A stretch of DNA of 64,000 nucleotides from Saccharina japonica. Its lineage: Eukaryota > Sar > Phaeophyceae > Laminariales > Laminariaceae. The position numbers and the translations under genes are program-made. Shown piece by piece: positions 40,540-49,790 of the stretch (positions within the stretch are counted from its first letter, which is position 1; each line of letters opens with the position of its first letter). The stretch is taken from the NCBI GenBank assembly GCA_008828725.1, contig MEHQ01000140.1:1157868-1221867 (forward strand), written 5' to 3'. The notes below the pieces were generated by a model that did not search any database, was not told where the DNA came from, and was given only the letters and a program-made list of their open reading frames with translations.

Positions 40540-40998
40540 TCAATCCGGCACATATCGCGCCACTCGGTCCGCCATTTCTCGCTTGTTTCCTTCCCTCGCC
40601 GATTCGCCCTTCTTCCGCACCCCTCCCGTCCCGTTGGTTCTTGGTGTCTCTTTGTTGTTGCTGCGCTCTTTTTCTCGCTCGGTCGCTCGTTTCCGGCTAG
40701 CCTCCTCTTCTTCCTTGTGCCAGGAGGTCATAAACCTCTCAGCTCCCTGCAGCACTCCCTTGTACCACTGCCTTCCTCCCTTCACCTTCGCTGCTTCCGC
40801 CCAAACTGAATTCGGGATTCCGAAGACACGTCTCTGGTCGTCCGTAGAGCCGTGCGTAGCTCCGAACGCTTTGAAGTCGTCCTTCAGGCACGTCTGCCAG
40901 TTCCGCTCCGGGCACCCCGCGCCCGGGTCCTTCCCCCCCACCAGCTCCCCGAACATCAGTCGCATACGTCTGTTAATAGTGTTTTGGTGGCGATACAA
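40540..40998 (-). pseudogene. LINE reverse-transcriptase C-terminal remnant
   Basis: The minus frame reads RMRLMFGELVGGKDPGAGCP, then ERNWQTCLKDDFKAFGATHG, VFGIPNSVWAEAAK and GAERFMTSWHKEEEEASRKR. The RLMFGEL...G-P-x-x-W-x-x-C-x-x-D layout is the C-terminal tail seen after the RT domain in many endonuclease/RT LINE proteins. No RT catalytic motifs are present upstream (41000-41600), so the copy is 5'-truncated. The lysine/glutamate-rich end (EREKERSNNKE) is terminal. It differs from the RLE-type element at 7024. The family name is inferred. Confidence 0.6.
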
Positions 40999-41956
40999 TA
41001 GCGTGTTGTTCTCTATTCTCTACCCCTATCCCTTTGGTCTATGAACGTTTTTTCGTGGAGTTCGCGGGTGACCGATGAGAGTCGTTGTTTGAACGGTACT
41101 GGCTGCTGCTACAGCACGCCCGCACACAGGCAGAGGCAGGCGCACATACACACCGGCAAACATAAAAAAAAAAAGTGCCAACATGGTTGATTCTCGGATG
41201 CGCGTACAAAAACTGGTCAACCATTTTTTTTTGTTTTGGAGGCCAACAAAAACGTCCTGCACAGCCCAGCCCGCCCGAACGGAATGACGGTTGCCATGCC
41301 TGCCTTTGTGGGGGCGGGTACGAAGTATCACACCGAAGCGCTTACAAATATGTTTTTTTCAAGGATGTGTGTGTGTAATTTTTTTTGTTGCTCAATCTCA
41401 CAGCTGAGTTGATATATACATACCCTGATATATATATATATATTTGTTTAACGTTAAGATGAAACGGGTTGGTGCTGCTGGCGCATTGATTAACAGCGCA
41501 AAGGGGTCACGGCAGTGGAACTTTGTGCCACCTTACAGGAGAAAATGGTTGAGGGCTGTAACACTAACCATGGTTGGTGGTGGTTGGGTTTGACGGCTAG
41601 GGTTAGCGGTGTACATAGTTTTTTTTTTCGTCTCGTCCGCTGGGTAATTCGTAGTCCAACCGATTTCTCGAATACGTGACGAGTTCACTGTACCCTGCGA
41701 AACCACGAGCATATAGAAGGAAGATAAGCGAACGTGACACGGAGAAGTTTAGCGCAACCAGATGCTATCGAGAAAATGATCGCTACACTAGGAGATAGAT
41801 GGTGGCAGCACAAGGCGAAACAGGAAGGGGGTCGTAGATACATAAGGCAGGCGAAACTATTTTCATGTAATTTATGGAACAAAAAAAAAAAACGTAGCCC
41901 CAGATGGTGGAGGTGTCTCTATTAGGAGTAGAAACGGCGCTCCGTCTCGAAAGGGA
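40999..41956. other. No gene seen
   Basis: Unmatched sequence. A TA run and a family F scrap (CTCAATCTCACAGCTGAG) lie near 41392-41445. Confidence 0.4.
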
Positions 41957-42003
41957 TTCGTGGTCAATGGTCAAATGACCAAGGCAAGCAATACATGAGT
42001 ACC
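41957..42003 (+). mobile_element. Family S1 tail scrap
   Basis: TGGTCAATGGTCAAATGACC then ATACATGAGTACCCCCCC. Tail only. Confidence 0.6.
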
Positions 42004-42192
42004 CCCCCCCCCCCCACCCTGCCTGCGGGCTTCCGCAGCCAACACCTCACGGCCTTCACGCTTAGAGCGCAAGCAATCAAATGTTAATGCTCTGGTTCGG
42101 CATATAACCAGACGTGCTCCGTCCCGGATTGTAGGCGATGCAGCGGCTATGGTCATATCGACTACGAGCCGTGATGGCATGAGTAACCCCCC
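42004..42192 (+). mobile_element. Family S1 retroposon, diverged
   Basis: Begins after the preceding C-run and contains AACACCTCACGGCCTTCACG, ACGTGCTCCGTCCCGGATTG and GCGGCTATGGTCATATCGAC. It ends GCATGAGTAACCCCCCCCC. Many one-base indels. Confidence 0.75.
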
Positions 42193-42784
42193 CCCCCTCT
42201 ATCTGGTCTGTTATTGCGGGTTTTGATTGGTGGTGGAAGTGGGGGGGGGGGGGGGGCATGTGTCTCCATTTCCTATGTGCCCTTTTCGGCCCCTCGGTGT
42301 ATCGGTCTAAAAAAAAGCGACAAGAGTACCGTTTTTTATCAACCATCTAGGAAGGGCATGAAGCTGCACATTCAGTATGGACCCGCCGACAAAAAAAAAA
42401 CACCCATTCGGAGCGAAGGCATGAAGCCTTTGGTGCTGTTGTTGCTGTTGTTGTTGATGCCAACGATGCGGTGCTATACAGTAGGCAGAAGCCCCTTTTA
42501 AAGAACCCTGCAGGTAGGGCGTTCGTGATTGGACGTGCCTTATATACCGTCGCCCCTTAGTGTCAGGGTTGGTACTGTCCCCTTACAGTCAGTAATGGGC
42601 AGAAATGGTGGGCAGAAATTTGAGGTCCCGTATATACCGTTTTTTTCCTGTTCGCGGGGTCCCAAAAAACGGGGCCACCTACTAGTATACGGTAGGGGTA
42701 ACACTGTGAAAAAAGTGTGGGCTTGGAAGACCGGTAATTACCTCAGAATAGAGTAGGTAATTAGTCCGTTTTCGTATTTCATGG
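42193..42784. other. No gene seen
   Basis: A G-run at 42239-42256 and short A-runs. Unassigned. Confidence 0.4.
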
Positions 42785-43782
42785 ATGGCGTTCGTATGCG
42801 GGATAGTCGTGGAGGGAAGGACGATGAGGCCTTCCCTCTCAGATGTCACCTCGACTCTGGGAATAAATACGGCTATTTCCCCTCCTACTTATGATTCTAC
42901 AATAAAGTGAGTAACTCCAAGGGCATACTTAAGGGGCCCCTTTGGGGAAGAACATATAAGAGCACTGCAGTCTTGGGGAAAAAACAGATCCATTTTTTTT
43001 TTCAGTTGCAATACTATTTATGGTGAAATTTCGTCCTTTCATGGCTCCCTACCGAAAACGGCATGTCTCCAGTGTTAATGCTCAGACCTACTCCCCATGA
43101 GTAGTTTTAGAGAGCGTAGGTCATGGGCAACATGTTTGCCTTAGGAACCGGATCGATCCGACGCCTATCTTCATCGCGACATAAGTGCCTCTTGCTCAAA
43201 AACGACTCTCCATACCTCTGGTACCCCAAAACGAACTTGAAAAATGGCAGTTTCTCCGGCTGTTGATGTTGTTTTAAGTCGGATTTTCGACGAGGACGCC
43301 GAGCACTACTAGGCGTACCTACCTGGGCTTCTAGTTCGACCGTCCGTACGAAGCGTCCTACGCGGCCACAGGCAGAGTGTAGATACCAAACAGGAGCACT
43401 CCGAAACGACCAAATAAGGCATGCCTCCTTATATACAATGATTTTCGTTGCCGGACCTGTAGTCACTATGGGATTGCTTATTATTAGAATGAGCCATGCT
43501 ACGGTGGTAGAGGTGCACCATTTCTGCCTTCTGAGGGTGATCACTTGAGGACCTCTGTACTAATAGTAAGTCAAAAACTGATTTCGGACGAAAAAAAAGT
43601 GCTACGTACGTACGTATCCGATGAAGTATCCCATTTTCTTTCTTTCTTTCTCATCCCATTCATTATTTCCGCCTTTCCTTTCTCTCTCCTCCCTATTAAT
43701 AGTCGTAACTCAGATCCGGGGTCACAAAGTGGGCTCCTCTCCCTCCCCCCCCCCCCCCCCCCACCCCCCCCACCCAACCACA
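42785..43782. repeat. 999-bp tandem duplication, unit 1
   Basis: From ATGGCGTTCGTATGCGGG to a C-rich tract ended by a single N at 43783. It repeats 999 bases later with only one substitution noticed (GCTATTTCC versus GCTAGTTCC near 42874/43873). The unit contains a 145-codon minus-strand frame (43107-43544) without recognisable motifs. The single N and the end in a C-run point to an unresolved contig overlap rather than biology. Confidence 0.9.
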
Positions 43783-43783
43783 N

Positions 43784-44760
43784 ATGGCGTTCGTATGCGG
43801 GATAGTCGTGGAGGGAAGGACGATGAGGCCTTCCCTCTCAGATGTCACCTCGACTCTGGGAATAAATACGGCTAGTTCCCCTCCTACTTATGATTCTACA
43901 ATAAAGTGAGTAACTCCAAGGGCATACTTAAGGGGCCCCTTTGGGGAAGAACATATAAGAGCACTGCAGTCTTGGGGAAAAAACAGATCCATTTTTTTTT
44001 TCAGTTGCAATACTATTTATGGTGAAATTTCGTCCTTTCATGGCTCCCTACCGAAAACGGCATGTCTCCAGTGTTAATGCTCAGACCTACTCCCCATGAG
44101 TAGTTTTAGAGAGCGTAGGTCATGGGCAACATGTTTGCCTTAGGAACCGGATCGATCCGACGCCTATCTTCATCGCGACATAAGTGCCTCTTGCTCAAAA
44201 ACGACTCTCCATACCTCTGGTACCCCAAAACGAACTTGAAAAATGGCAGTTTCTCCGGCTGTTGATGTTGTTTTAAGTCGGATTTTCGACGAGGACGCCG
44301 AGCACTACTAGGCGTACCTACCTGGGCTTCTAGTTCGACCGTCCGTACGAAGCGTCCTACGCGGCCACAGGCAGAGTGTAGATACCAAACAGGAGCACTC
44401 CGAAACGACCAAATAAGGCATGCCTCCTTATATACAATGATTTTCGTTGCCGGACCTGTAGTCACTATGGGATTGCTTATTATTAGAATGAGCCATGCTA
44501 CGGTGGTAGAGGTGCACCATTTCTGCCTTCTGAGGGTGATCACTTGAGGACCTCTGTACTAATAGTAAGTCAAAAACTGATTTCGGACGAAAAAAAAGTG
44601 CTACGTACGTACGTATCCGATGAAGTATCCCATTTTCTTTCTTTCTTTCTCATCCCATTCATTATTTCCGCCTTTCCTTTCTCTCTCCTCCCTATTAATA
44701 GTCGTAACTCAGATCCGGGGTCACAAAGTGGGCTCCTCTCCCTCCCCCCCCCCCACTACG
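43784..44760. repeat. 999-bp tandem duplication, unit 2
   Basis: Continues through the C-run into unique S2 sequence, so this is the complete version of the locus. The identical 145-codon frame is at 44106-44543. Confidence 0.9.
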
Positions 44761-44998
44761 GTTCTTGCCTTGCATTTTTATCGCGAGAAGACTTCAGCTT
44801 TTTGTTCCCTCGTTGACTCGCATCGAGTTGTGCCTACCCACGCTACTACAGTAGGCGCTCTCAGCAGTTCATTCCGTTTTTTATTTTAATTTTTTTGCAA
44901 ATAAACTCGAAGGTCCGACCCACGTGAGATTCGAACTCCCGACATATCTTAGGAACGTTCGAGGTTACCACTGCTGTAGACCATCGGGGCGACCGATT
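44616..44998 (-). mobile_element. Family S2 tRNA-derived SINE, full length (type copy)
   Basis: In its own orientation it starts with a tRNA-like head GGTCGCCCCGATGGTCTACA, containing an A-box-like TGGTCTACAGCAGTGGT and a B box GGGAGTTCGAATCTC about 55 bp later. An unrelated body follows (GAGAGCGCC, TTCTCGCGATAAAAATGCAA, TGTGACCCCGGATCTGAGTT), then GAATGGGATGAGAAAG. The type I/II RNA polymerase III promoter spacing and tRNA resemblance are visible. In the 48-kb copy the anticodon-loop region reads CTTCTAA, like tRNA-Arg(UCU), which is only suggestive. The opposite-strand T-runs at other copies are poly-A tails. Confidence 0.8.
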
Positions 44999-45015
44999 AC
45001 ATTGAACTTCATTAA

Positions 45016-45095
45016 CCCCTTAAGAACTGGTCCCACGAATTTGGGGACAAACTACTTGGAATTAGTGCGGGACACCTTTTTCAGTTCTGAATGGG
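45016..45095. mobile_element. Family C MITE with TTAA on both sides
   Basis: CCCCTTAAGAACTGGTCCCA to TTTTTCAGTTCTGAATGGG, in the reverse orientation to most copies. TTAA at 45012 and 45096. Confidence 0.9.
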
Positions 45096-45102
45096 TTAAC
45101 TA

Positions 45103-45300
45103 CTTTTTTTTTTTTTTTTTTTTGTCCCATCCCATTTATTATCTTCGCCCTTCCTTTTCTCTCTCCTTCCTAGTCGTAACTCAGATCCGGGGTCACAAAG
45201 TAGGCTCTTCTCCCTCCTCTCCCCCACTACGGTTCTTGCCTTGCTTTCTATCGCGAGAAGATTTCAGCCCTTTCTTCCCTCGTCAACTTTCGTCGAATTG
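45103..45300 (-). mobile_element. Family S2 SINE, head-truncated, with poly-A tail
   Basis: A T-run of about 19 at 45105-45123 (poly-A in element sense), then CCCATCCCATTTATTATC through CGTCAACTTTCGTCGAATTG. The tRNA head is absent. Confidence 0.8.
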
Positions 45301-45304
45301 TGCT

Positions 45305-45460
45305 GTAGGTATATATACAACGAAAAATAGCGCAGCACGAAAAAACTAGAATTTCGCCGATTTGGGGTTAAGGAAGGAGCCCCGTCATATTTCCGAAATT
45401 TTTTCAGGCCAAAAAGTGCTATTATATGACTATGATGTACCTCTATCAGAGCACGCGTCA
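45305..45460. repeat. Family N repeat, inverted
   Basis: ATTTCGCCGATTTGGGGTTA, AGGAAGGAGCCCC, CAGGCCAAAAAGTGC and GATGTACCTCTATCAGAGCA. It carries an uninterrupted GGGTTAAGG, the empty TTAA site. Confidence 0.6.
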
Positions 45461-45466
45461 GATTAA

Positions 45467-45540
45467 CCCATTCGGAACTGAAAATACGATCCCACACTAA
45501 TTCCAAGTAGCTTTTGTCCCCAAATACGTGGGACCAGTTC
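45467..45540. mobile_element. Family C MITE, first of a tandem pair
   Basis: Preceded by TTAA (45463). CCCATTCGGAACTGAAAATA to GTGGGACCAGTTC. Its right end stops at a TTAA shared with the next copy. Confidence 0.85.
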
Positions 45541-45544
45541 TTAA

Positions 45545-45624
45545 CCCATACAGAACTGAAAAAAATGTCCCACACTAATTTCAAGTAGTTTGTCCCCAAA
45601 TTCGTGGGACCAGTTCTTGAGGGT
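45545..45624. mobile_element. Family C MITE, second of a tandem pair
   Basis: CCCATACAGAACTGAAAAAA to GTGGGACCAGTTCTTGAGGG. Probably inserted at the TTAA inside the TIR (AGTTCTTAAGGG) of the first copy, whose last bases are displaced. Confidence 0.85.
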
Positions 45625-45879
45625 TTTGAGGGGTTTCACTGGTTTTTTTTCTTTCTTTTTGTTTTTGAAAGCAGTTTTTCGGTGAGAAATAGAGAGAGGT
45701 CCCACTATAAGGGAGGAAGGAAAAGTACCCTCAGAAAAAGTCGCAGGTGCACCACCCCCCTTGTAATACCATACCATACCTTGTGCGTCCTATTACTAAC
45801 GGTAGTGTATAAGTGTCATGCTGCGCGTGTGTCGCACACGTCCTTGCGCTGCGCTCGGAAACACCGCCCTCTCTGTAGA

Positions 45880-46045
45880 ATAGAACTAACTTACTGTAAA
45901 GTCGTCTGGCCTGGTCGGTGTTACTTGCCCCGTTACCTGCCCGGTGGCTACGTACGTGCTTCTTTTTTCTTTAGCTTTCACGAAGTTTTTTTTTTTTTAA
46001 TGTTGTTCATTTTTTGCCCGGTGGCTACGTACGGAGTAGCTGGTA
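45880..46045 (+). repeat. Family M repeat
   Basis: AGAACTAACTTACTGTAAAG, GCCTGGTCGGTGTTACTTG, TTTTCTTTAGCTTTCACGAA and TTTTGCCCGGTGGCTACGTA. Partner of 19650-19844. Confidence 0.6.
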
Positions 46046-46059
46046 TAGCGATCGAAATA

Positions 46060-46125
46060 TATATCACACTCAGCTACGGCAAAGATAAGTTTCCACGATG
46101 TCCTCGATCTCACAGCTGTAGTTTT
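46060..46125 (-). repeat. Family F core fragment
   Basis: CACTCAGCTACGGCAAAGAT through TCCTCGATCTCACAGCTG. Confidence 0.5.
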
Positions 46126-46150
46126 TTTTTTTTTTTTTAATATATATATA

Positions 46151-46231
46151 CCATTCTGTCCCTAAATATAAGCACATTTTGTACATTAGTATTCAATAAA
46201 AACGGTGCTTTATATTTAGGGACAAGAGTGG
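46151..46231. mobile_element. Family B MITE with TA flanks
   Basis: CCATTCTGTCCCTAAATATA mirrored by TATATTTAGGGACAAGAGTG followed by G and TA. One of the best preserved; the ends are CCA and TGG. Confidence 0.9.
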
Positions 46232-46342
46232 TATAAAATTACCGCCGCCAACCATCTGTTTAACATCACCATCAACGTCACATATATATGCAGACACATC
46301 GTTATCCAAGCACACACCCCGAACCAAACTCATGCAACGTCC

Positions 46343-46686
46343 TGTTTTTTTTTTTTTTTTTTGTCCATCCCATTTATTATCTTCGCCCTTCCTTTCTCTC
46401 TCCTTCCTAGTCGTAACTCAGATCCGGGGTCACAAAGTAGGCTCTTCTCCCTCCTCCCCCACTACGGTTCTTGCCTTGCATTTTCATCGCGAGAAGATTT
46501 CAGCACTTTCTTCCCTCGTCGACTTGCGTCGGATTCCGCCTACCCACGCCACGAAGGCGCTCTCAGCAATTGGTTCCTTTTTATTTTTTCAAATAAAGTC
46601 AAATCTCTCATCACGGTGGGGTTCGAACTTGGGTACCAATGATAGTAGTCTTTGAAGCTGACCACTCTACCGGGGCGACCGGTGTT
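46343..46686 (-). mobile_element. Family S2 SINE, full length
   Basis: A T-run of 18 (poly-A tail), the whole body, then a tRNA-like head ending at GGTCGCCCCGGTAGAGTGGT in element sense. The B box is CAAGTTCGAACCCC, closer to the tRNA consensus than in the 44.6-kb copy. Confidence 0.85.
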
Positions 46687-46766
46687 CTTCCGAGAATATT
46701 CTGCATATCATTCGTACAAGCAGGTACATGTTTTATCAGCTTTGATACAGCAGCAGTGCACATCGA

Positions 46767-46948
46767 TACCTGGTACGTTTATTTCAGACTGTTTAATTTT
46801 AATTTAATTTAATTTAAATTATTTCTTCCCCCACAAATAGACACACACTTCCTGAATTCTACAGACTCAGATTGTGTCCCCCTCATACGGGATGTACATC
46901 CTACATGAGGACATATAAAATCCGTAAGTACGCGCGATCGAAGTATTA
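46767..46948 (-). repeat. Family F repeat, long inverted copy
   Basis: TACCTGGTACGTTTATTTCA, an AATTTAATTT run, AGACACACACTTCCTGAATT, GTGTCCCCCTCATACGGGAT and TACGCGCGATCGAAGTATTA. Nearly identical to the complement of 1490-1645, 45 kb away. It abuts a family B MITE. Confidence 0.8.
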
Positions 46949-46951
46949 TAA

Positions 46952-47033
46952 CCACTCTGTCCCGGAATATAAACACCTTTTGTACACTAATATTCAATGA
47001 AAACGGTGCTGTTTTTTCGGTACAGAATGTCCA
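46952..47033. mobile_element. Family B MITE
   Basis: CCACTCTGTCCCGGAATATA intact at the left. The right arm is decayed (TTTTTTCGGTACAGAATG). Confidence 0.75.
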
Positions 47034-47123
47034 CGCCGGCAAGGGTGGCGTTGGATAGATGTGTGTCGGTTGATGTTGGCACCTGCTTTGTTACGGAGTT
47101 ATCGAGCTCAAAAGTCGGTCCGG

Positions 47124-47417
47124 GGGGCGCGGGGGGGGGGGGGGGCGTACTCATGTCGTGCACGGCCGTAGTCGTATGACCATAGACCCCCGCATCCCTA
47201 CAATGCCGGGACGGAGCACGTTGGGTTTTCACCAACCAGGCAGACATTGCTCGCACCAAGCGCGAAGCGCCGTGAGGTATTGGGCGAGTCGCATGCAGGG
47301 TGAGCTGCATCCTGCTAAAAACCGCCTCCGAGGCGGACTTGCATATGGGCGACAGCCTCCAATGAATTGATTTAATTTCTGGTGTGGCCACTTCCAGAGA
47401 CAGCAATGGGTATCACT
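47124..47417 (-). mobile_element. Family S1 retroposon, head-truncated, well preserved
   Basis: A G-run at 47131-47145, then GTACTCATGTCGTGCACGG through CCAGAGACAGCAATGGGTAT. Stops early at the CCATTGCTGTC block. Confidence 0.9.
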
Positions 47418-47777
47418 ACGAGCTGGTCTGAGCGTAAGGATCAGGTTGTGTTTGCCGGCATTTTCCCAGCTCATTTTTGCGAATTTCGAACTGAAAATTC
47501 GTCGATGGTGGGGGTGTTATTTTATCTGCAGGTATTTATGTGCACACGGCGGTATGTATAACGAAAGCAAGCTGCCCGGGTAGCTTGTTTCGAAGCGGCT
47601 GATGTGTGTACTTCGCCAATTTTTTATTTCGGCGTTTTTTTTGCCCCCCCCCGCCCCCCCCCCCCCCCCCCCCCCCCTCCCCCCCCGCCGCGCGCATGAT
47701 GTCCCGTGATGTCCCCTAGAGAGGTTATTTAATAGTCCGGTGGTGGTGCTGATGATGACAAGCAGTATGGCAATACA
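47418..47777. other. Poly-C and unmatched sequence
   Basis: A long C-tract at 47645-47690 with G/T interruptions. No gene. Confidence 0.6.
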
Positions 47778-47985
47778 GTAGTGGTAGTGGTGGTGGTCCT
47801 TCTATAGTGCCGGTTGAGTAGTGCCGGTTGCCTGCTACACATAGTGCCTGTGGGGTCGCTTCTTGGCACTGATGGGATTCACCAGTGTGGTATATGGCGT
47901 GCGGAGTAGATAGTGCCGGTTGCCGCTGTAGTGCCGATGGTATTGGCTGGCGCATACCGGCACTATACAGGGACCAACTACTGTA
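47778..47985. repeat. Family D element
   Basis: GGTGGTCCTTCTATAGTGCC at the left, ATACCGGCACTATACAGGGA at the right. The central block is inverted relative to 38290. Confidence 0.8.
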
Positions 47986-48010
47986 GTGTGAGCAAGGCGT
48001 CGTCTGTCTA

Positions 48011-48011
<1 letters not shown>

Positions 48012-48074
<63 letters not shown>

Positions 48075-48105
48075 GCTGCTACTACTACTACTACTACTAT
48101 TAATA
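48012..48105. repeat. (CTA)n microsatellite
   Basis: About 28 CTA/ACT units with two GCT interruptions. Confidence 0.95.
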
Positions 48106-48644
48106 GCTGTCACAGTTGGGTGACGGTAAGCCGCCGACCCCGAGGTATTTAGTGGGCTGCGTAGCAAAATTCAAAATTCGACGCCATCATAGTCGACAAG
48201 GGAAGAAAAAATGCCGAATTATTCCCGCGATAAAACTCAAGACACGTCTCGTAGTGGGGAGGGGGGAAGAGCGCCCGCGATTATGTGGCCCCGGATTTTG
48301 ACTTACTCGTACTACTGGGAGGGAGCGGGAGAGTAGAGCAAGGAAAACGAATGGGATAAAGGAAGGAACAAATGAAAGAAACTAGTGTGGGATACTTTCT
48401 TTCAGTTCTGAGTGGGTCAAGGGGTGCTACATAAAAGTCGAACGTTCTATTTTTCGGATGGGTCTTGACCAGATTTTTTTTTTCCCGAAAACACAACCCT
48501 TGGTCTCTCGGTATTATTAGCCACCCTTCTGCCCGTTTTTGTCGAAAATTTGAGCGCCGGAAAAAACGACCGCACAACCCCCGGCGCGATAACTCACTCG
48601 CCCATCCTTTCGGGTAATAAGCTAGTCGGCGGCTTATATAGTGT
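48106..48644. other. Repeat scraps, no gene
   Basis: A short S2-like scrap at 48318-48375 (GGGAGGGAGCGGGAGAG, GAATGGGATAAAGGAAGG), a family C scrap at 48384-48421 and a family I end (GAGCGCCGGAAAAAACGACC) at 48553-48574. Confidence 0.5.
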
Positions 48645-48990
48645 CGGTCGCCCCGATGGTCTAGTGATAACCACGAACGCTTCTAAACGTTGATGTCTGG
48701 AGTCCGAGTTTCACGTCGGTCGGACTTTTGAGTTTATTTTTAAAAAAATAAGTTAAAGACGGAATCAACCGCTGAGAGCGCCCAGTAGCGCGGGTAGGCA
48801 CAATTCGATGCGAGTCGACGAGGGAAGAAACAGCTGAAGTCTTCTCGCGATAAAAATGCAAGGCAGGAACCGTAGTGGGGGAGGAGGGAGAGGAACCTGC
48901 TTTGTGACCCCACCCCGTATCTGAGGTACGACTACGAAGGGAGGAGAGAGAAAGGAAGGGCTGAGATAATAAATGGGATGGGGGGAAAAA
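48645..48990 (+). mobile_element. Family S2 SINE, full length, plus strand
   Basis: The head GGTCGCCCCGATGGTCTAGT (A-box-like TGGTCTAGTGATAACC), a B-box-like GGAGTCCGAGTTTC, then the full body, ending GGGATGGGG and an A-rich AAAAAACAAAAA tail. Confidence 0.85.
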
Positions 48991-49054
48991 ACAAAAATCA
49001 CCCAATTCCATCGCCCTGCTGCCTGCTCTGTACTATTTACCAACACAATGACTC

Positions 49055-49240
49055 GTTCTATGATAGAGGTATACCTTTTTTTGGCTGAATTTTTTTCGGA
49101 ATGATCGGGAGCCCCTTAACCCATTCAGAACTGAAAAAAATATCCCACACTCATTCCAAATATTTTGTCCCCAAATACGTGGGACCAGTTCTTAAGGGAT
49201 TATAACCCAAAATCGTCGAATCTCATTCTTGTGTTGCACT
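49055..49240. repeat. Family N repeat interrupted by a family C MITE
   Basis: TTTTTTTGGCTGAATTTTTTTC, GATCGGGAGCCCC, the MITE, then CCCAAAATCGTCGAATCTCA. The uninterrupted family reads CTCCTTAACCCAAATTCGTC. Confidence 0.75.
49120..49199. mobile_element. Family C MITE at a verified TTAA site
   Basis: CCCATTCAGAACTGAAAAAA to GGGACCAGTTCTTAAGGG. TTAA is intact at the left (49116-49119); the right copy has decayed to TTATAA. The uninterrupted family N copy proves that the target was a single TTAA. Confidence 0.9.
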
Positions 49241-49299
49241 ACGTAGTAGTGTTCGTTTTGTACGTCGGGTATATTAAAAAAATTAAAAAAAAAACAACA

Positions 49300-49790
49300 G
49301 CTGTGAGCTCGAGGATTTCGTCCAAGCTCATCTTTGGTAGCTGAGTGTAATACTTCGATCGCGCGTACTTACGGGTTTTATATGTCCTCATGTAGGATGT
49401 GCATCCCGTAGGAGGGGGATATATATGCGACCTCCCTTGAGTTCCACAGATGTCAGATTTTGTTCCCCTCAAAACCCGTAGTTCGCGCGATCGAAGCATC
49501 CCACTCAGCTTGCAAAGATGGAGTTTCGATAAAATATAAATGCGACCTCCCTTGAAATCCACAGATGTCAAGATTTTGTTCCCCCTCAAAACCCGTAGTT
49601 CGCGCGATCGAAGCATCCCACTCAGCTTGCAAAGATGGAGTTTCGATAAAATATAAATGCGACCTCCCTTGAAATCCACAGATGTCAAGATTTTGTTCCC
49701 CTCAGAACCCGTAGTTCGCGCGATCGAAGCATCCCACTCAGCTTGCAAATATGGAGTTTCGATAAAATCCTCGATCTCGCAGCTGTTTTT
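49300..49790. repeat. Family F with a 117-bp internal tandem
   Basis: The family F core (CAGCTGTGAGCTCGAGGATT) at 49301 leads into three units of 116-117 bp carrying TGCGACCTCCCTTGAA, CCACAGATGTCAAGATTTTG, TAGTTCGCGCGATCGAAGCA and AAGATGGAGTTTCGATAAAA. It closes with an inverted core (CCTCGATCTCGCAGCTG). The outer cores are inverted relative to each other, so the locus looks like an element with CAGCTG-ended TIRs and an amplified interior. Confidence 0.85.

Noticed and set aside
43107-43544. 145-codon protein, conserved in duplicate
   Set aside because: The two copies are the same DNA duplicated with one noticed change, so identity is no evidence of selection.
46987-47406. S1 frame of about 95-139 codons, open in several copies (MLSLEVATPEIKSIHWRL...)
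   Set aside because: Other frames and the opposite strand of S1 are open too, so the region is simply poor in stop codons; other copies break it.
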